From the IMG/VR virus record IMGVR_UViG_3300001398_000002, positions 1-64,000 of that record: DNA of 64,000 nucleotides. One strand, written 5' to 3'. The stretch is from a virus. Below the pieces are notes generated by a model. The model saw only the letters and a program-made list of their open reading frames with translations. It was not told where the DNA came from and ran no database searches. Made by a program: the position numbers and the translations under genes. Positions 1-7,834 of this stretch are shown in pieces. Numbering within the stretch: position 1 is the stretch's first letter; each line of letters opens with the position of its first letter.

Positions 1-521
1 CCACCCGCAAGAGCAGCTATGTACAGATTATGCCCACCAGTGGCCTCTTCATTCTTGATGTAGAGGTCCTGGGTCGTGAAAGGGAGGTCCAATTGCTGGG
101 AATTGGCCAAGGCAGCCCCCTGAGGGGCCGTCCCTGAAATCACTACCCTGCTGTTGCCATAGTGCTCACTATCCGTGACCACTAGCCCGGCGGCACTGGC
201 TGTCCCCGGAGTCCCAGCAAAATCGATTGGCGTGAATTTCAGCCAAAAGTGTGCTGAATCTACGATCCCGGCGGCTCCGGTGAAGGTGTTAGGATTGAAG
301 ACAATTCGAATGGCATTGATGTTGTTGACGGCATTCAGTACCACTGGATTGATTGAGGGGTCCAGGTACCCTGACGAGATCGGAGCCGTCATAAGGTCAG
401 TGAAGGAACCATCGAAATTGGCCGCAGCGGAGAGGCGGTAGCCCTGTGTTCCGACTAATTTGGGGGTGAGTAAGTCCACAATGCCCACTCTACGCCGAAT
501 AATACTATAGGTTCTAGCCAT
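1..521 (-). CDS. Unknown, probably virion protein (C-terminus outside the window)
   Basis: An open frame of 173 codons starts at the ATG whose A is base 521 and runs off the left edge without a stop. The start overlaps the upstream stop by one base (TAATG), so translation is probably coupled. The visible protein begins MARTYSIIRRRVG and is rich in Ala, Gly, Thr, Asn and beta-branched residues, with no Cys, no membrane segment and no motif I recognise. The composition suggests a beta-rich structural protein, and it lies downstream of other unknown genes in the virion half. That role is inferred from composition and position only. Confidence 0.6.
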   Translation of the reverse strand, partial: MARTYSIIRRRVGIVDLLTPKLVGTQGYRLSAAANFDGSFTDLMTAPISSGYLDPSINPVVLNAVNNINAIRIVFNPNTFTGAAGIVDSAHFWLKFTPIDFAGTPGTASAAGLVVTDSEHYGNSRVVISGTAPQGAALANSQQLDLPFTTQDLYIKNEEATGGHNLYIAALAG

Positions 522-931
522 TAGGATGTGCTCCGTTCCTTAGAAACAAGCGGCTGATAAGTGCTCGCTGAATATTCACCCTTGGTTGTCCGGACGTGGT
601 CCTGGACATCAGACCATGAGTGCGCCTCTTGACCCTGGTAATTAGGGACCAATCTGGACTTGAAAACATGGTCTTTTTCGCGGCGTGTCATCTCCACATT
701 CCGCTCTGCCCGGTACTTCTTCTCTTTCCCGGTTTTCGACGCCCAACCCCCACTGGCCCCGTCCTTCATGACGAAGCCCACCTCCCCAGGATTGAACACT
801 AGTTCCAATGGTTCCCCTGAGTCAGCAACTAAGGTCTGGGTGCCTGCCTTGACCTCCTCGTAAACTGAGAAGCTCAGGCGCTTGGTGTGGATCGTCCCAT
901 CACTGGTTTTGAACGTATAGGTCGGCATCAT
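521..931 (-). CDS. Small protein with FmdB-like N-terminus, no zinc cysteines
   Basis: This encodes 136 residues. The N-terminus MMPTYTFKTSDG resembles the opening strand of FmdB-family putative regulatory proteins (typically MPTYEYRC), which phages also carry in short forms. The cysteines of the FmdB zinc ribbon are absent, so if the relationship is real the zinc site has been lost. The remainder is charged and soluble, with a Lys/Arg/Glu-rich centre and no membrane segment. The start overlaps the end of the SWIM-domain gene by 4 nt (ATGA type) and the stop overlaps the next start by one base. The function is unknown and the FmdB link rests on the first dozen residues only. Confidence 0.55.
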   Translation of the reverse strand: MMPTYTFKTSDGTIHTKRLSFSVYEEVKAGTQTLVADSGEPLELVFNPGEVGFVMKDGASGGWASKTGKEKKYRAERNVEMTRREKDHVFKSRLVPNYQGQEAHSWSDVQDHVRTTKGEYSASTYQPLVSKERSTS

Positions 932-1803
932 TTCCTCATTTTCATTGCTTTTTTGATGGCCTTTTGGGCCTTCTGTTTGGGTATTTCCCAGCTTCTGGTA
1001 AAGCTCAAGACCGAGGCCACGTGCTTACACACTTTATGCGTTCGATCAGGGTCTCGGATATCAGGTGTAGACGCGGTGCCCACTTGGGGATTCAACATGT
1101 AACCCTCGGACTTGGCGTGGAACTCTGGGCCTAGCCACTGCCAGCCAGGGCAGGAACAGGATAGCTCAAGGTCAAGCTTCCCGAAGGCCCTCACATTCCC
1201 AGGGCGAGAAGCCCTGATCTTGACCGCTTTGGGACCGTTCCCACAATCCACAGCAAAGATCCACCTGAGGTTGCCCAAATCCGCCCTTTTAAGGGTCGTG
1301 GTACATTGAGCAGCCCGGTGTTTGAATTCGGGGTCTAGACCATTGAGGATCTCTTCGGGGATGGCAGCCAGCTTTACCCCCTGGGACACTCTCAGCGTCT
1401 GGGTATGAGCACTGCCTAGCTTCCACAGCTCGGCGACAAAGGAGGCGTTGTGGGCGTTGGGGACACCATCACGGTAAGGATATTTCGGCTTGTCATTAGT
1501 ACCTTCCGGAGGTTTTCCGAGTCCATTGAAACTAGGTTTGGCGTCCGAATGATCTATTTGATCAGGAGTAGTTTGGCTCTTTCCCAAATCGCCAGGCTGT
1601 TCTACGCGATAGATACTTTCATCCTTGGGGTCTTCCTTACGCAAATCATCAGGAGGTTTGGCAAAAGTTGACTCTCCAGGGATCCCTGAGTCAAGAGATA
1701 TACCCTTGTCTAAATGACCGCCACTAGGGAGTTCAGCTACTGCCAAGGACGTGCTGGGCTTTGGGGATCCGTAGAGGGGGCGAGAGACTAAGGGGGAGGT
1801 CAT
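928..1803 (-). CDS. SWIM-type zinc-finger protein
   Basis: This encodes 291 residues. The C-terminal half shows the SWIM pattern CxC...CxH: Cys-Ser-Cys in ELSCSCPGW, then after a long insert Cys-Lys-His in HKVCKHVASVL. The strands preceding it (LRWIFAVDC, KAVKIRA) fit the usual beta hairpin. SWIM domains bind zinc and mediate DNA or protein contacts in varied proteins, so the precise role here is unknown. The N-terminal 110 residues are Pro/Asp/Lys-rich and probably disordered. The C-terminus is a basic helix (QKAIKKAMKMRK). Both ends overlap neighbours by 4 nt, placing it in the same transcription unit. A virion or accessory role is inferred from position. Confidence 0.65.
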   Translation of the reverse strand: MTSPLVSRPLYGSPKPSTSLAVAELPSGGHLDKGISLDSGIPGESTFAKPPDDLRKEDPKDESIYRVEQPGDLGKSQTTPDQIDHSDAKPSFNGLGKPPEGTNDKPKYPYRDGVPNAHNASFVAELWKLGSAHTQTLRVSQGVKLAAIPEEILNGLDPEFKHRAAQCTTTLKRADLGNLRWIFAVDCGNGPKAVKIRASRPGNVRAFGKLDLELSCSCPGWQWLGPEFHAKSEGYMLNPQVGTASTPDIRDPDRTHKVCKHVASVLSFTRSWEIPKQKAQKAIKKAMKMRK

Positions 1804-2627
1804 TGGGAGATATCCACCAGTTTTCGAGCAGCTCTTTTGCGCCTCATGTACTCCCGTTCTCTAATACGTTTAGCCGCCTCTTGTGGGGTACACGAAGCAT
1901 CTTTTTCCAAGGCCTTGCGGGTTACTTCCGCTTGTTGCGCTCGACCCTCTGGACTTTCATTGTACTTACGAAGGCCTTCTGCACGTAATGTCTGCCATTC
2001 AGGAGTAACGGACCTTTTCCTAGAACCTTCAAGTTGAGCTGCCTGCCATTCAGGGTCTTGGGCCATTCGACGGTTATTCTCCGAATTGGCCTGTTTCCAC
2101 TGGGGGTTTTCGGACCTCTTGATCATACCCTCACGTTGGACTTTCGGATCAACGACTCTGTTAAGAGCCCCCTCAGCATTAGCTCTTATCCAATCGGGGT
2201 CTAGGGACCTCTTACGAGAAGCTTCAGTCGTCTTTCTAAGCCACTCTGGGTCTTGGGCTCGTACCCTAGCCGCCTCAACCATCTTGGCCTTGACTTCAGG
2301 AACAGTGAAATCGACCCCATCTCCGCCTCTGGTCAGATTGTACCCATTAGGCCTTACACAATCGTAACTAGCTATTTGTCTGATCTCAGCAGCCACCAAA
2401 TCAGCGTGGATCCCGACCACTTCCTCGATGCGCTCTATAGTGAAGTTATCGGCTCCGTACTTCCGGATAGCATTGTATAAGGCAGAAGATTCACCCTTCT
2501 TAGCGGCGCACCTGTGCTGACTCCACCTACGTTTAATGGATTTTTTCGTCTGCCCAACGTACTGCTTCCCGTTCACCGTATTGGTGACGAGGTAGACGCA
2601 GCCTGCTATTTGGGGGTGTGAACTCAC
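1800..2627 (-). CDS. GIY-YIG homing endonuclease with 17-residue repeats
   Basis: This encodes 275 residues. Residues 8-100 form a GIY-YIG nuclease: CVYLVTN (the GIY strand), KQYVGQT (the YIG strand), the catalytic Arg in KRRWSQH, and a conserved glutamate further on. A GGDGVDF linker typical of phage GIY-YIG enzymes follows. Residues 126-242 are about seven imperfect 17-residue units built on DPEW...EG.RKR, probably an extended DNA-binding arm. The start is GTG inside a GTGA overlap with the upstream stop. The gene is free-standing between unrelated genes and looks more A+T-rich than them by eye, as expected of a mobile endonuclease. It is closely related to the disrupted copy at 4536-5340. 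Confidence 0.88.
   Translation of the reverse strand: MSSHPQIAGCVYLVTNTVNGKQYVGQTKKSIKRRWSQHRCAAKKGESSALYNAIRKYGADNFTIERIEEVVGIHADLVAAEIRQIASYDCVRPNGYNLTRGGDGVDFTVPEVKAKMVEAARVRAQDPEWLRKTTEASRKRSLDPDWIRANAEGALNRVVDPKVQREGMIKRSENPQWKQANSENNRRMAQDPEWQAAQLEGSRKRSVTPEWQTLRAEGLRKYNESPEGRAQQAEVTRKALEKDASCTPQEAAKRIREREYMRRKRAARKLVDISQ
1902..2252 (-). repeat. 51-bp tandem repeats inside a GIY-YIG gene
   Basis: The coding sequence for residues 126-242 is built of imperfect 51-bp units, each encoding DPEW-type 17-residue blocks; one unit is shortened to 14 residues. On the plus strand several units carry the string ccattcagggtc or a close variant. The unit consensus is shared with the second GIY-YIG gene, so the array predates or was copied between the two. 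Confidence 0.75.
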
Positions 2628-2929
2628 TTGATCAGCTTCTTCTTGAGTTCGCGCTCAAGATGCTCTACAGCGTGAAAGGCCTCGCCAATGGCCCAGTCGA
2701 GATCGTACAAGGTCTTGGATACCTTACGTGACTCTGGGTCATTGTAGGTGTCCTTGAAGATCGTGCCCGTGGCATCGTTGGCGACTTCGCCCAGTGCCAA
2801 GTGGACATTTCGAATGCTGACACGAGCATCAAGCATTTTCTCGACGCTCTCTTCCATATCCTTGAGGAGCTTGTCAGCGGAGACTCCCCGGGCGGTGCGA
2901 TCGTAGTCTGCGGTCTTCATGGGAATCAT
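2624..2929 (-). CDS. Small helical hypothetical protein
   Basis: The ATG at 2929 overlaps the upstream TGA (ATGA), giving 101 residues. A second ATG at 2920 has a better-spaced GGAAAG and may be the true start. The frame is open further upstream, but that would overlap the preceding gene by more than 60 nt. The protein looks mostly alpha-helical, with Glu/Lys/Leu heptads (LLKDMEESVEKML, AFHAVEHLERELKKKL), and has no Cys or membrane segment. I do not recognise a family. It sits between a large zinc-finger-like protein and a homing endonuclease. Confidence 0.55.
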   Translation of the reverse strand: MIPMKTADYDRTARGVSADKLLKDMEESVEKMLDARVSIRNVHLALGEVANDATGTIFKDTYNDPESRKVSKTLYDLDWAIGEAFHAVEHLERELKKKLIK

Positions 2930-4482
2930 GCTTTCCAGTCGACAGCAGCTTTGGAGTGCTTCTTCTCCCAAGCCTGCTTGCAATAGTAGCAAGAGGCGTC
3001 CTTCACAGACTTCACGAGCGTTTTTGGATCCGACTGCTCACCACACATGGTGTGGCCGCTCTTGCCTTCGAGGTGCGTGGTGAGTTTGCCCGCTGCCACA
3101 GCATCCCCACTGGCTTCCTTGAAGTTGTCCTTGTTCTTGTCGTGCTCTTCTTTCCAGTTCTTGGCATCCTCTGGGTCCATGTTCTGGGTGGGGTCGGCCG
3201 ACACGCCCTGCTCAAAACGGGAACGACGGGCAGCGTCTTCTCCGTCCGTAGCAGCCTTGAAGTTGTCCTTGTTCTCCTCGGTCTGAGTCTTCCATTTCGC
3301 AGCATCGCTGGGGGACATGGACTCTGTGGGGTCAGCTGGCTTATCCTTCTCGAACTTGGTACGCTTCTCTTCAGTGGCTTCTACACCCCAGGCTGGACCT
3401 TCAGAAGCAGCCATCATCATCGGAGCCGATTGCTCAAGGGACTCGGCCGCATGGGGGATCACCTTACGGATTTCTCGTTTTAATGCCTCACTCTTACTTA
3501 CATCCATTGCCCCCATCTGCACAAGGATGGTCCCAATGTCATCGACAATGAAAGAGAGGTCGAGGAGAGCCTGGCGCCAACGCTTCGAGTTAGCCGCCCT
3601 AACAGCTACAATAGCCTTGTCCTTGATGCTTTCAAAAAGGGCAGGCACACTCGGAAAGTCGTCAAATCCGGCGGCCTTGTCCTTGACCACGTCCTTGTTC
3701 TTCTTCCACTGCTCAGCAATCTCGTTCAAAGACTCTTCGGAGATGTCTGGATTGGACTCTTTGAACTTATCCTTGACCTCTTGAGCGTCCGCCAACTGCA
3801 TGTGGTCTTGCGTCAAACGAGGGGTGCTTGCCTGACGAATTGCATCGTCGATCACGGCTTCCATGGCAACCCTACGAATGACCGCTGCCAAACGAACGCG
3901 GCTGAGGGGCTCCTGATTCGGGTCCTCAAGCATCTCTGCCAGCTTCTCCAGCTTGTCCGCAGCCTTGCGCTCGATCGCAGCAACCACCCCAGGAGGATCC
4001 AATGTGGTCAGGAATTCAGCCACCTCGTAGACAGGGAGACTGCCCTCGGTATTGGCAATACGGACTAGTTCGCGAAGGGCTTTGGCGGCTTGCTTGGGGT
4101 TCATTGGTGTCTCCGAACGATGGGGTACGGGCCTAATCCTAACATCTTGTAGGACCCGTTCGAGTTCTTCTACCTTTTCAGGTCGCAGTTCTTGCTTGAG
4201 TTCTTCGTAATCGATACGATCTGTGGCCAGGGCAACGGCCTGTAGGGCCTTTTGCAGCTTGAAGGCTGTTTCAGGGATCCCCTTGATCAGATGGCCGGCT
4301 ACCTCAAAGAAATGGTCCTTTTTATCAGACTTTTCAATGAGCTGCACGGCCTCATCAAGGTAACGTATGAGCTGATCACAGCGTAAACGAGCGTCGCCAA
4401 CCTCCTCAACGAGGTAAATGGTAGCGGAGGCCGTTTTGACTTGGCCCGTACGCTCTAGACAACCGTCTGTGTAATCCGCCAT
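2926..4482 (-). CDS. Unknown large helical protein with C-terminal Cys/His cluster
   Basis: This encodes 518 residues from the ATG at 4482 (MADYTDGC); the frame is open upstream to 4521 but the hairpin and AAGGG element point to 4482. The protein is helical and charged. A unit ending in KDNFKEA occurs twice near the C-terminus (ADPTESMSPSDAAKWK and ADPTQNMDPEDAKNWK, each followed by a KDNF segment), with a degenerate third copy earlier. The last 50 residues hold HTMCGEQ and SCYYCKQAWEKKH, a possible zinc site with Cys-x(n)-Cys-x2-Cys and His. I do not know the family. Position among late genes suggests a virion protein, but this is inference. Confidence 0.65.
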   Translation of the reverse strand: MADYTDGCLERTGQVKTASATIYLVEEVGDARLRCDQLIRYLDEAVQLIEKSDKKDHFFEVAGHLIKGIPETAFKLQKALQAVALATDRIDYEELKQELRPEKVEELERVLQDVRIRPVPHRSETPMNPKQAAKALRELVRIANTEGSLPVYEVAEFLTTLDPPGVVAAIERKAADKLEKLAEMLEDPNQEPLSRVRLAAVIRRVAMEAVIDDAIRQASTPRLTQDHMQLADAQEVKDKFKESNPDISEESLNEIAEQWKKNKDVVKDKAAGFDDFPSVPALFESIKDKAIVAVRAANSKRWRQALLDLSFIVDDIGTILVQMGAMDVSKSEALKREIRKVIPHAAESLEQSAPMMMAASEGPAWGVEATEEKRTKFEKDKPADPTESMSPSDAAKWKTQTEENKDNFKAATDGEDAARRSRFEQGVSADPTQNMDPEDAKNWKEEHDKNKDNFKEASGDAVAAGKLTTHLEGKSGHTMCGEQSDPKTLVKSVKDASCYYCKQAWEKKHSKAAVDWKA

Positions 4483-4518
4483 GCACGCCCTTCGCAGGTA
4501 TTCGTTGAAGGGCGTGCA
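4482..4518 (-). promoter_or_regulatory. Perfect hairpin covering a ribosome-binding site
   Basis: The 12-bp arms tgcacgcccttc (4482-4493) and gaagggcgtgca (4507-4518) are perfect inverted repeats around a 13-nt loop. In the minus-strand mRNA the stem ends exactly at the A of the ATG at 4482 and contains the AAGGG ribosome-binding site. Folding would hide it. There is no U tract, so this is a better candidate for a translational switch or protein-binding operator than for a terminator. Confidence 0.6.
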
Positions 4519-4535
4519 CAAGAGGACTAGGGAAA

Positions 4536-5340
4536 TCAGCCCGTCTCCGTGGCCCTCAATCGCTTTTTGGTCTTACTACGTCTAGAGTTCTCTCTCAGCC
4601 GGACACGCTTGGCTGTTTCTTCTGGGGTACACAGGGCATCCTTGGCCAGAGCCTTAGCTGAACAAGCTATATTAGCCAACCGCCTAGATTCAGCATTTTT
4701 AGATGGCCATTCAGGGTCAGCAGAACGTTTACGAGCACCCTCGGATTGATTCGCCCGCCACTCGGGGTCTTCTACTCGTTTCCTGGCCCCTTCAAGTATA
4801 GCTGGGTACCATTCAGGGTCTGCGGAACGTTTTTGAGCACCCACAAATTGATTCGCTTGCCATTCAGGGTCTTCCGCTCGTTTCCTAGCTGCAACACTTA
4901 TAGCCATCTTCCATTCAGGGTCTTCCGCTCGTTTCCTGGCCGCTTCAGCATTAGCCTCTATCCATTTGGGGTCTAAAGCTCTTTTTTTTAGCAGCCTCTA
5001 ACATTCTGTCCCGTATTTCGGGAACGGTGAAGTCGACACCATCCCCACCATGAGTCAGATTATATCCTGAAGGGTATACAGATGAATGCAAGGCTATCTG
5101 ACGTATTTCTGCGGCCATCAGATCGACATGGGACCCTGACACCTCCTCAAGGCACTCTAGAGTGAATTTGTCTTTACCGTACTTCCGGATGGCATTGTGA
5201 AGGGCAAGAGAGCTGCCCTTCTTAGCTAGACACATATGGCTGTTCCAACGTTTTTGGATGGTCTTCTTCGTCTGCCCAACGTACTGCTTCCCGTTCACCT
5301 TGTTGGTGATTAGGTAGATGCGACCCACAACCATAGACAC
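4536..5340 (-). pseudogene. GIY-YIG homing endonuclease disrupted by a frameshift in an A8 run
   Basis: The first part (5340 to about 4985) encodes a GIY-YIG nuclease: GRIYLITN, KQYVGQT, KRWNSH and the GGDGVDF linker, closely matching the enzyme at 1800-2627. At minus-strand run A8 (plus 4982-4989) the frame passes into a short tail and stops. Removing one A restores a long frame, in which AAKKRALDPKW continues into the 17-residue DPEW repeats and the C-terminal basic region ending at 4536. The break may be a true inactivation, a base-calling error, or a site where transcriptional slippage restores some full-length product. The nuclease domain alone would remain translatable. Confidence 0.8.
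4660..4975 (-). repeat. 51-bp tandem repeats inside the disrupted GIY-YIG gene
   Basis: About six 51-bp units encode DPEWQANQFVGAQKR-like blocks. Copies of ccattcagggtc on the plus strand recur at 51 or 102 bp spacing, near 4706, 4808, 4859 and 4910. The units are more alike than those in the copy at 1902-2252, which suggests recent expansion or conversion. Confidence 0.75.
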
Positions 5341-5344
5341 GGCC

Positions 5345-6529
5345 TTACTCGGAAAAGGCCTCAGGGAACTCTTCGAGGAGGCGGTTCTTCATATCGTCTG
5401 ATTCAGCCGCAAAAATCGCTCGAATGATGTCGGGGCGCTCTTCGAAGTCCGCCTGAACTCGTGCCACCTTCTTACGAACGGTGTCATCGAAGTTGTACAG
5501 ATCTGGGAAGTCAGGACAGACAGTCTTTGCAACCATACGGCGAGCATCGAATGAAGCCTTCGAGGGCCTTTCAGATAGTGTCGCAACCACCCGGGTCTGG
5601 GCAGGCACCGCGTTCACAGCCACCTTGGCGGAACGCTTCGGGCCATTGGTGTTGGTGATGCGAATACCCTCGACCTCGGTGACCTCCACCTGATCGGGGC
5701 CCGCCCCACCGGTACCACCCATGTCCACGGTCTCAATCCCGTTTCCGACGGTATTGGTGACGTTGAAGCCTTCTTTGACCTGGTTCCGAACGGCTGGGGC
5801 CTGACCGACCACCCTACGAGCTAGAGCGGCCTCATTGCGAGCACGCTCACGAAGAACCTGAGGGTCCTCCTGCTCTACTCTGGAGGTCCTGCGGGCCTCC
5901 ATGTCGGACAGGTAGGTCTCCTGCTCTTCGTTGGTCATCGAGTTCAGAAGGTCCTCCCGAGTCCGACCTTGGCCGGCTCTGACCTTTACAGCCCCCGCTG
6001 CCCGAACAGCCTCTCCAAACCCATCGGCCAAATTCGTGGTCTGGTGAGTAGGCGTAGACAGGCTCCGTACAGGAACGCCATCCTGGTCCTCAATCAAAGT
6101 AGAGGACAGGCGTTGACCCCTGGGAGTGGCATTGCGGTCGCGGGTTGCCTTAGCGTGGGAACGCACATCCCCAACCTCTCGCTCCTCGGCATCCACTGTT
6201 GTCACAGCAACCCTGGGCTTCTGGGGGTCCATCGGGTTGCCACCATCGGCGTTACGCATCGAAATGCCAGCCGACCTCGGAATCGAAGATGTCTGATCTT
6301 CTGAATCGTAATCTGCTTCTGGGACAACCCACCCCTGCTTCACAGCCCCACGTAGTTGCGGGACCGACATCGGAGGGTGTCCGTTAGCCGTCACATAGGT
6401 GCCGTCATAATCCAACTCCATCCCATTTGTGATAGGGAAGCTCTGGTTACCCGGCAGCCCTAAAGTGAAGGAACGAGTGGCGATATACCTTACTGCTTGA
6501 CCGGATTTGAATTGGATTTGTTGACTCAT
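5345..6529 (-). CDS. Unknown phage protein, probably structural
   Basis: This encodes 394 residues starting MSQQIQFKSG, with GGGAG upstream. The N-terminal 75 residues look like a small beta domain (AVRYIATRSFTLG, GWVVPEADYD). The middle is charged and probably disordered, with many Arg, Asp and Thr. A conserved-looking C-terminal helical region (PDFPDLYNFDDTVRKKVARV) ends in an acidic tail. There are no membrane segments, and only one Cys. I do not recognise the family. It is next to a GIY-YIG insertion and downstream of the capsid genes, so a virion role is plausible but unproven. Confidence 0.65.
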   Translation of the reverse strand: MSQQIQFKSGQAVRYIATRSFTLGLPGNQSFPITNGMELDYDGTYVTANGHPPMSVPQLRGAVKQGWVVPEADYDSEDQTSSIPRSAGISMRNADGGNPMDPQKPRVAVTTVDAEEREVGDVRSHAKATRDRNATPRGQRLSSTLIEDQDGVPVRSLSTPTHQTTNLADGFGEAVRAAGAVKVRAGQGRTREDLLNSMTNEEQETYLSDMEARRTSRVEQEDPQVLRERARNEAALARRVVGQAPAVRNQVKEGFNVTNTVGNGIETVDMGGTGGAGPDQVEVTEVEGIRITNTNGPKRSAKVAVNAVPAQTRVVATLSERPSKASFDARRMVAKTVCPDFPDLYNFDDTVRKKVARVQADFEERPDIIRAIFAAESDDMKNRLLEEFPEAFSE

Positions 6530-6603
6530 TTGAATACATCTCCCAGAAGCCCAGAACGAAAGTTAGAGAGGGCCTCTAAAGGGATGTGCATACAAATGAA
6601 ATA

Positions 6604-6951
6604 TCAAACGCGGTCTAGAGGGTAATGGCGTCGCCACCACACACGCCATAAGGGGTAAGCCAGGAAGACAGCCACCCCTACAAGGGCTGCCCAATTACGG
6701 TGAACGACGAAATACCCAAACCACAGGCCCTCCTTCATTACATAGTACCGGTTAGACCATTCGTAACAATGAACGTCAGGAGTCTCCCTAGCTGCTTGAC
6801 GCTCAGCCATTCTATCCCCTATTTGGGCGTGGCAGAAGGTGGCGAGCACAGCCAAGCTACCTAACAACTCGATGCCCTGGCATCCTGTGCAAAACCACAC
6901 AGCAGTCAGCACCAACCCCACCAGTAATCTCTCGAATTGGTAAGTCCGCAT
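6604..6951 (-). CDS. Small membrane protein
   Basis: This encodes 115 residues from the ATG at 6951. The hydrophobic segments are LLVGLVLTAVWFCTGC, IELLGSLAVLATF and AALVGVAVFLAYPLW, the last followed by the basic RVWWRRH, which suggests a cytoplasmic C-terminus. The frame is open further upstream to 7014, but that would overlap the divergent plus-strand gene and lacks a ribosome-binding site. A good sigma-70-like promoter ends seven bases before this ATG, so the message may be nearly leaderless. It could be an accessory, lysis or superinfection function; no family is recognised. It is divergently arranged with the ADP-ribosyltransferase gene. Confidence 0.6.
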   Translation of the reverse strand: MRTYQFERLLVGLVLTAVWFCTGCQGIELLGSLAVLATFCHAQIGDRMAERQAARETPDVHCYEWSNRYYVMKEGLWFGYFVVHRNWAALVGVAVFLAYPLWRVWWRRHYPLDRV

Positions 6952-6957
6952 CTCTAG

Positions 6958-6986
6958 AGTATAGCCAAACCCAGCCTCAAACTCAA
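6958..6986 (-). promoter_or_regulatory. Sigma-70-like promoter
   Basis: On the minus strand TTGAGT (6981-6986) and TATACT (6958-6963) are separated by exactly 17 bp. TATACT matches the -10 consensus at five of six bases. Initiation would fall near 6951, at or next to the ATG of the membrane-protein gene, implying a leaderless or almost leaderless mRNA. It would serve the minus-strand genes from 6951 leftwards. Confidence 0.5.
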
Positions 6987-7012
6987 TCTTCTTGTGAACG
7001 GATCTAGTAAGC

Positions 7013-7831
7013 ATGACTTACAAGTACGACCGAACCTTCTACAGCTATGATCGCACGGCAAAGGAACGCCCTCCCGAAGAGATCCTGGCTGAGTACCACC
7101 TAGAAGGCCTGACCAATGGCACTCCGGTCACCCTGTATCACGGAACCACAAAGCTCTTTCGCAAGTTCGACCTGAACGCAAGTCGAGACGAGTTGGTGAA
7201 CGGCTACTACGGGCGGGGCATCTTCTTGTCCCCATCGAAGATCGTTGCCGAACAGTACGCCGGAGCCAACCGCAACATGGGCTTCGACCCCGGCATCATC
7301 AACGATTTGAAGCGGAAGAACGGTCCAGCCGGTGACTTCTTGCAGACGCTCTACACTCACGGCAACGACGGCTGGGACATCTTCTGGAAGGAAAACGGCT
7401 TCTGGAATGAGAACCCTTCTCCAGGTGTCGGTCAAGTCGACATGGCCGGCTTCGACAAATACATAGGCGGCTTAGACTCCAACGAGCTTCAAGACATCGC
7501 CGGCTATATCATCGGGAGCAAGACCAAGACGCTCGGAGGGGATGACCCAGTCAACATCTTCAACATGAGCAGTGGGATGCCCGGCTACATCTACGATGAC
7601 CTAGACCGTGTAGGCCTGAATTCCAAGGTCTACCGCCCCAAGGTCTATACGGTAACCGTGACCGTCAGCAAACCCCTCGTCACCAAGAGCCAGGCCAAGG
7701 CCCGTAAAGCCCGCCAGCAGGGGTATGACAGCGTCTTCTACTATGGGCCTGACCTCGTCAGGGGCATTCCCGAAGTCGCCGTGTACAGCCCCAGGAACGT
7801 CAGGATCAGCAAGATCCAAGTCGTCGACTAA
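7013..7831 (+). CDS. Predicted mono-ADP-ribosyltransferase (ART-PolyVal-like)
   Basis: This encodes 272 residues and is the only plus-strand gene in the window. It shows an H-Y-E type ART signature: VTLYHGTTK with His43, GYYGRGIFLSPS with Tyr65/Tyr66, AEQYAG, and near the C-terminus IPEVAVYSPRNVRI with Glu254. These match the ADP-ribosyltransferase domain of phage polyvalent proteins. Such enzymes transfer ADP-ribose from NAD+ to host proteins or nucleic acids; T4 Alt and ModA are analogues that modify host RNA polymerase. The target here is unknown. There is no secretion signal. It is convergent with the minus-strand gene ending at 7835, with only three bases between stops and no terminator. 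An internal virion protein or early host-takeover factor are both possible. Confidence 0.75.
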   Translation: MTYKYDRTFYSYDRTAKERPPEEILAEYHLEGLTNGTPVTLYHGTTKLFRKFDLNASRDELVNGYYGRGIFLSPSKIVAEQYAGANRNMGFDPGIINDLKRKNGPAGDFLQTLYTHGNDGWDIFWKENGFWNENPSPGVGQVDMAGFDKYIGGLDSNELQDIAGYIIGSKTKTLGGDDPVNIFNMSSGMPGYIYDDLDRVGLNSKVYRPKVYTVTVTVSKPLVTKSQAKARKARQQGYDSVFYYGPDLVRGIPEVAVYSPRNVRISKIQVVD

Positions 7832-7834
7832 GGG

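Noticed and set aside
2929-2992. Longer start for the small gene at 2624-2929
   Set aside because: It would overlap the upstream gene by over 60 nt, while an ATGA overlap start is available at 2929.
6952-7014. Upstream start at 7014 for the membrane protein
   Set aside because: It would overlap the divergent plus-strand gene and has no ribosome-binding site; the promoter would lie inside the coding region.
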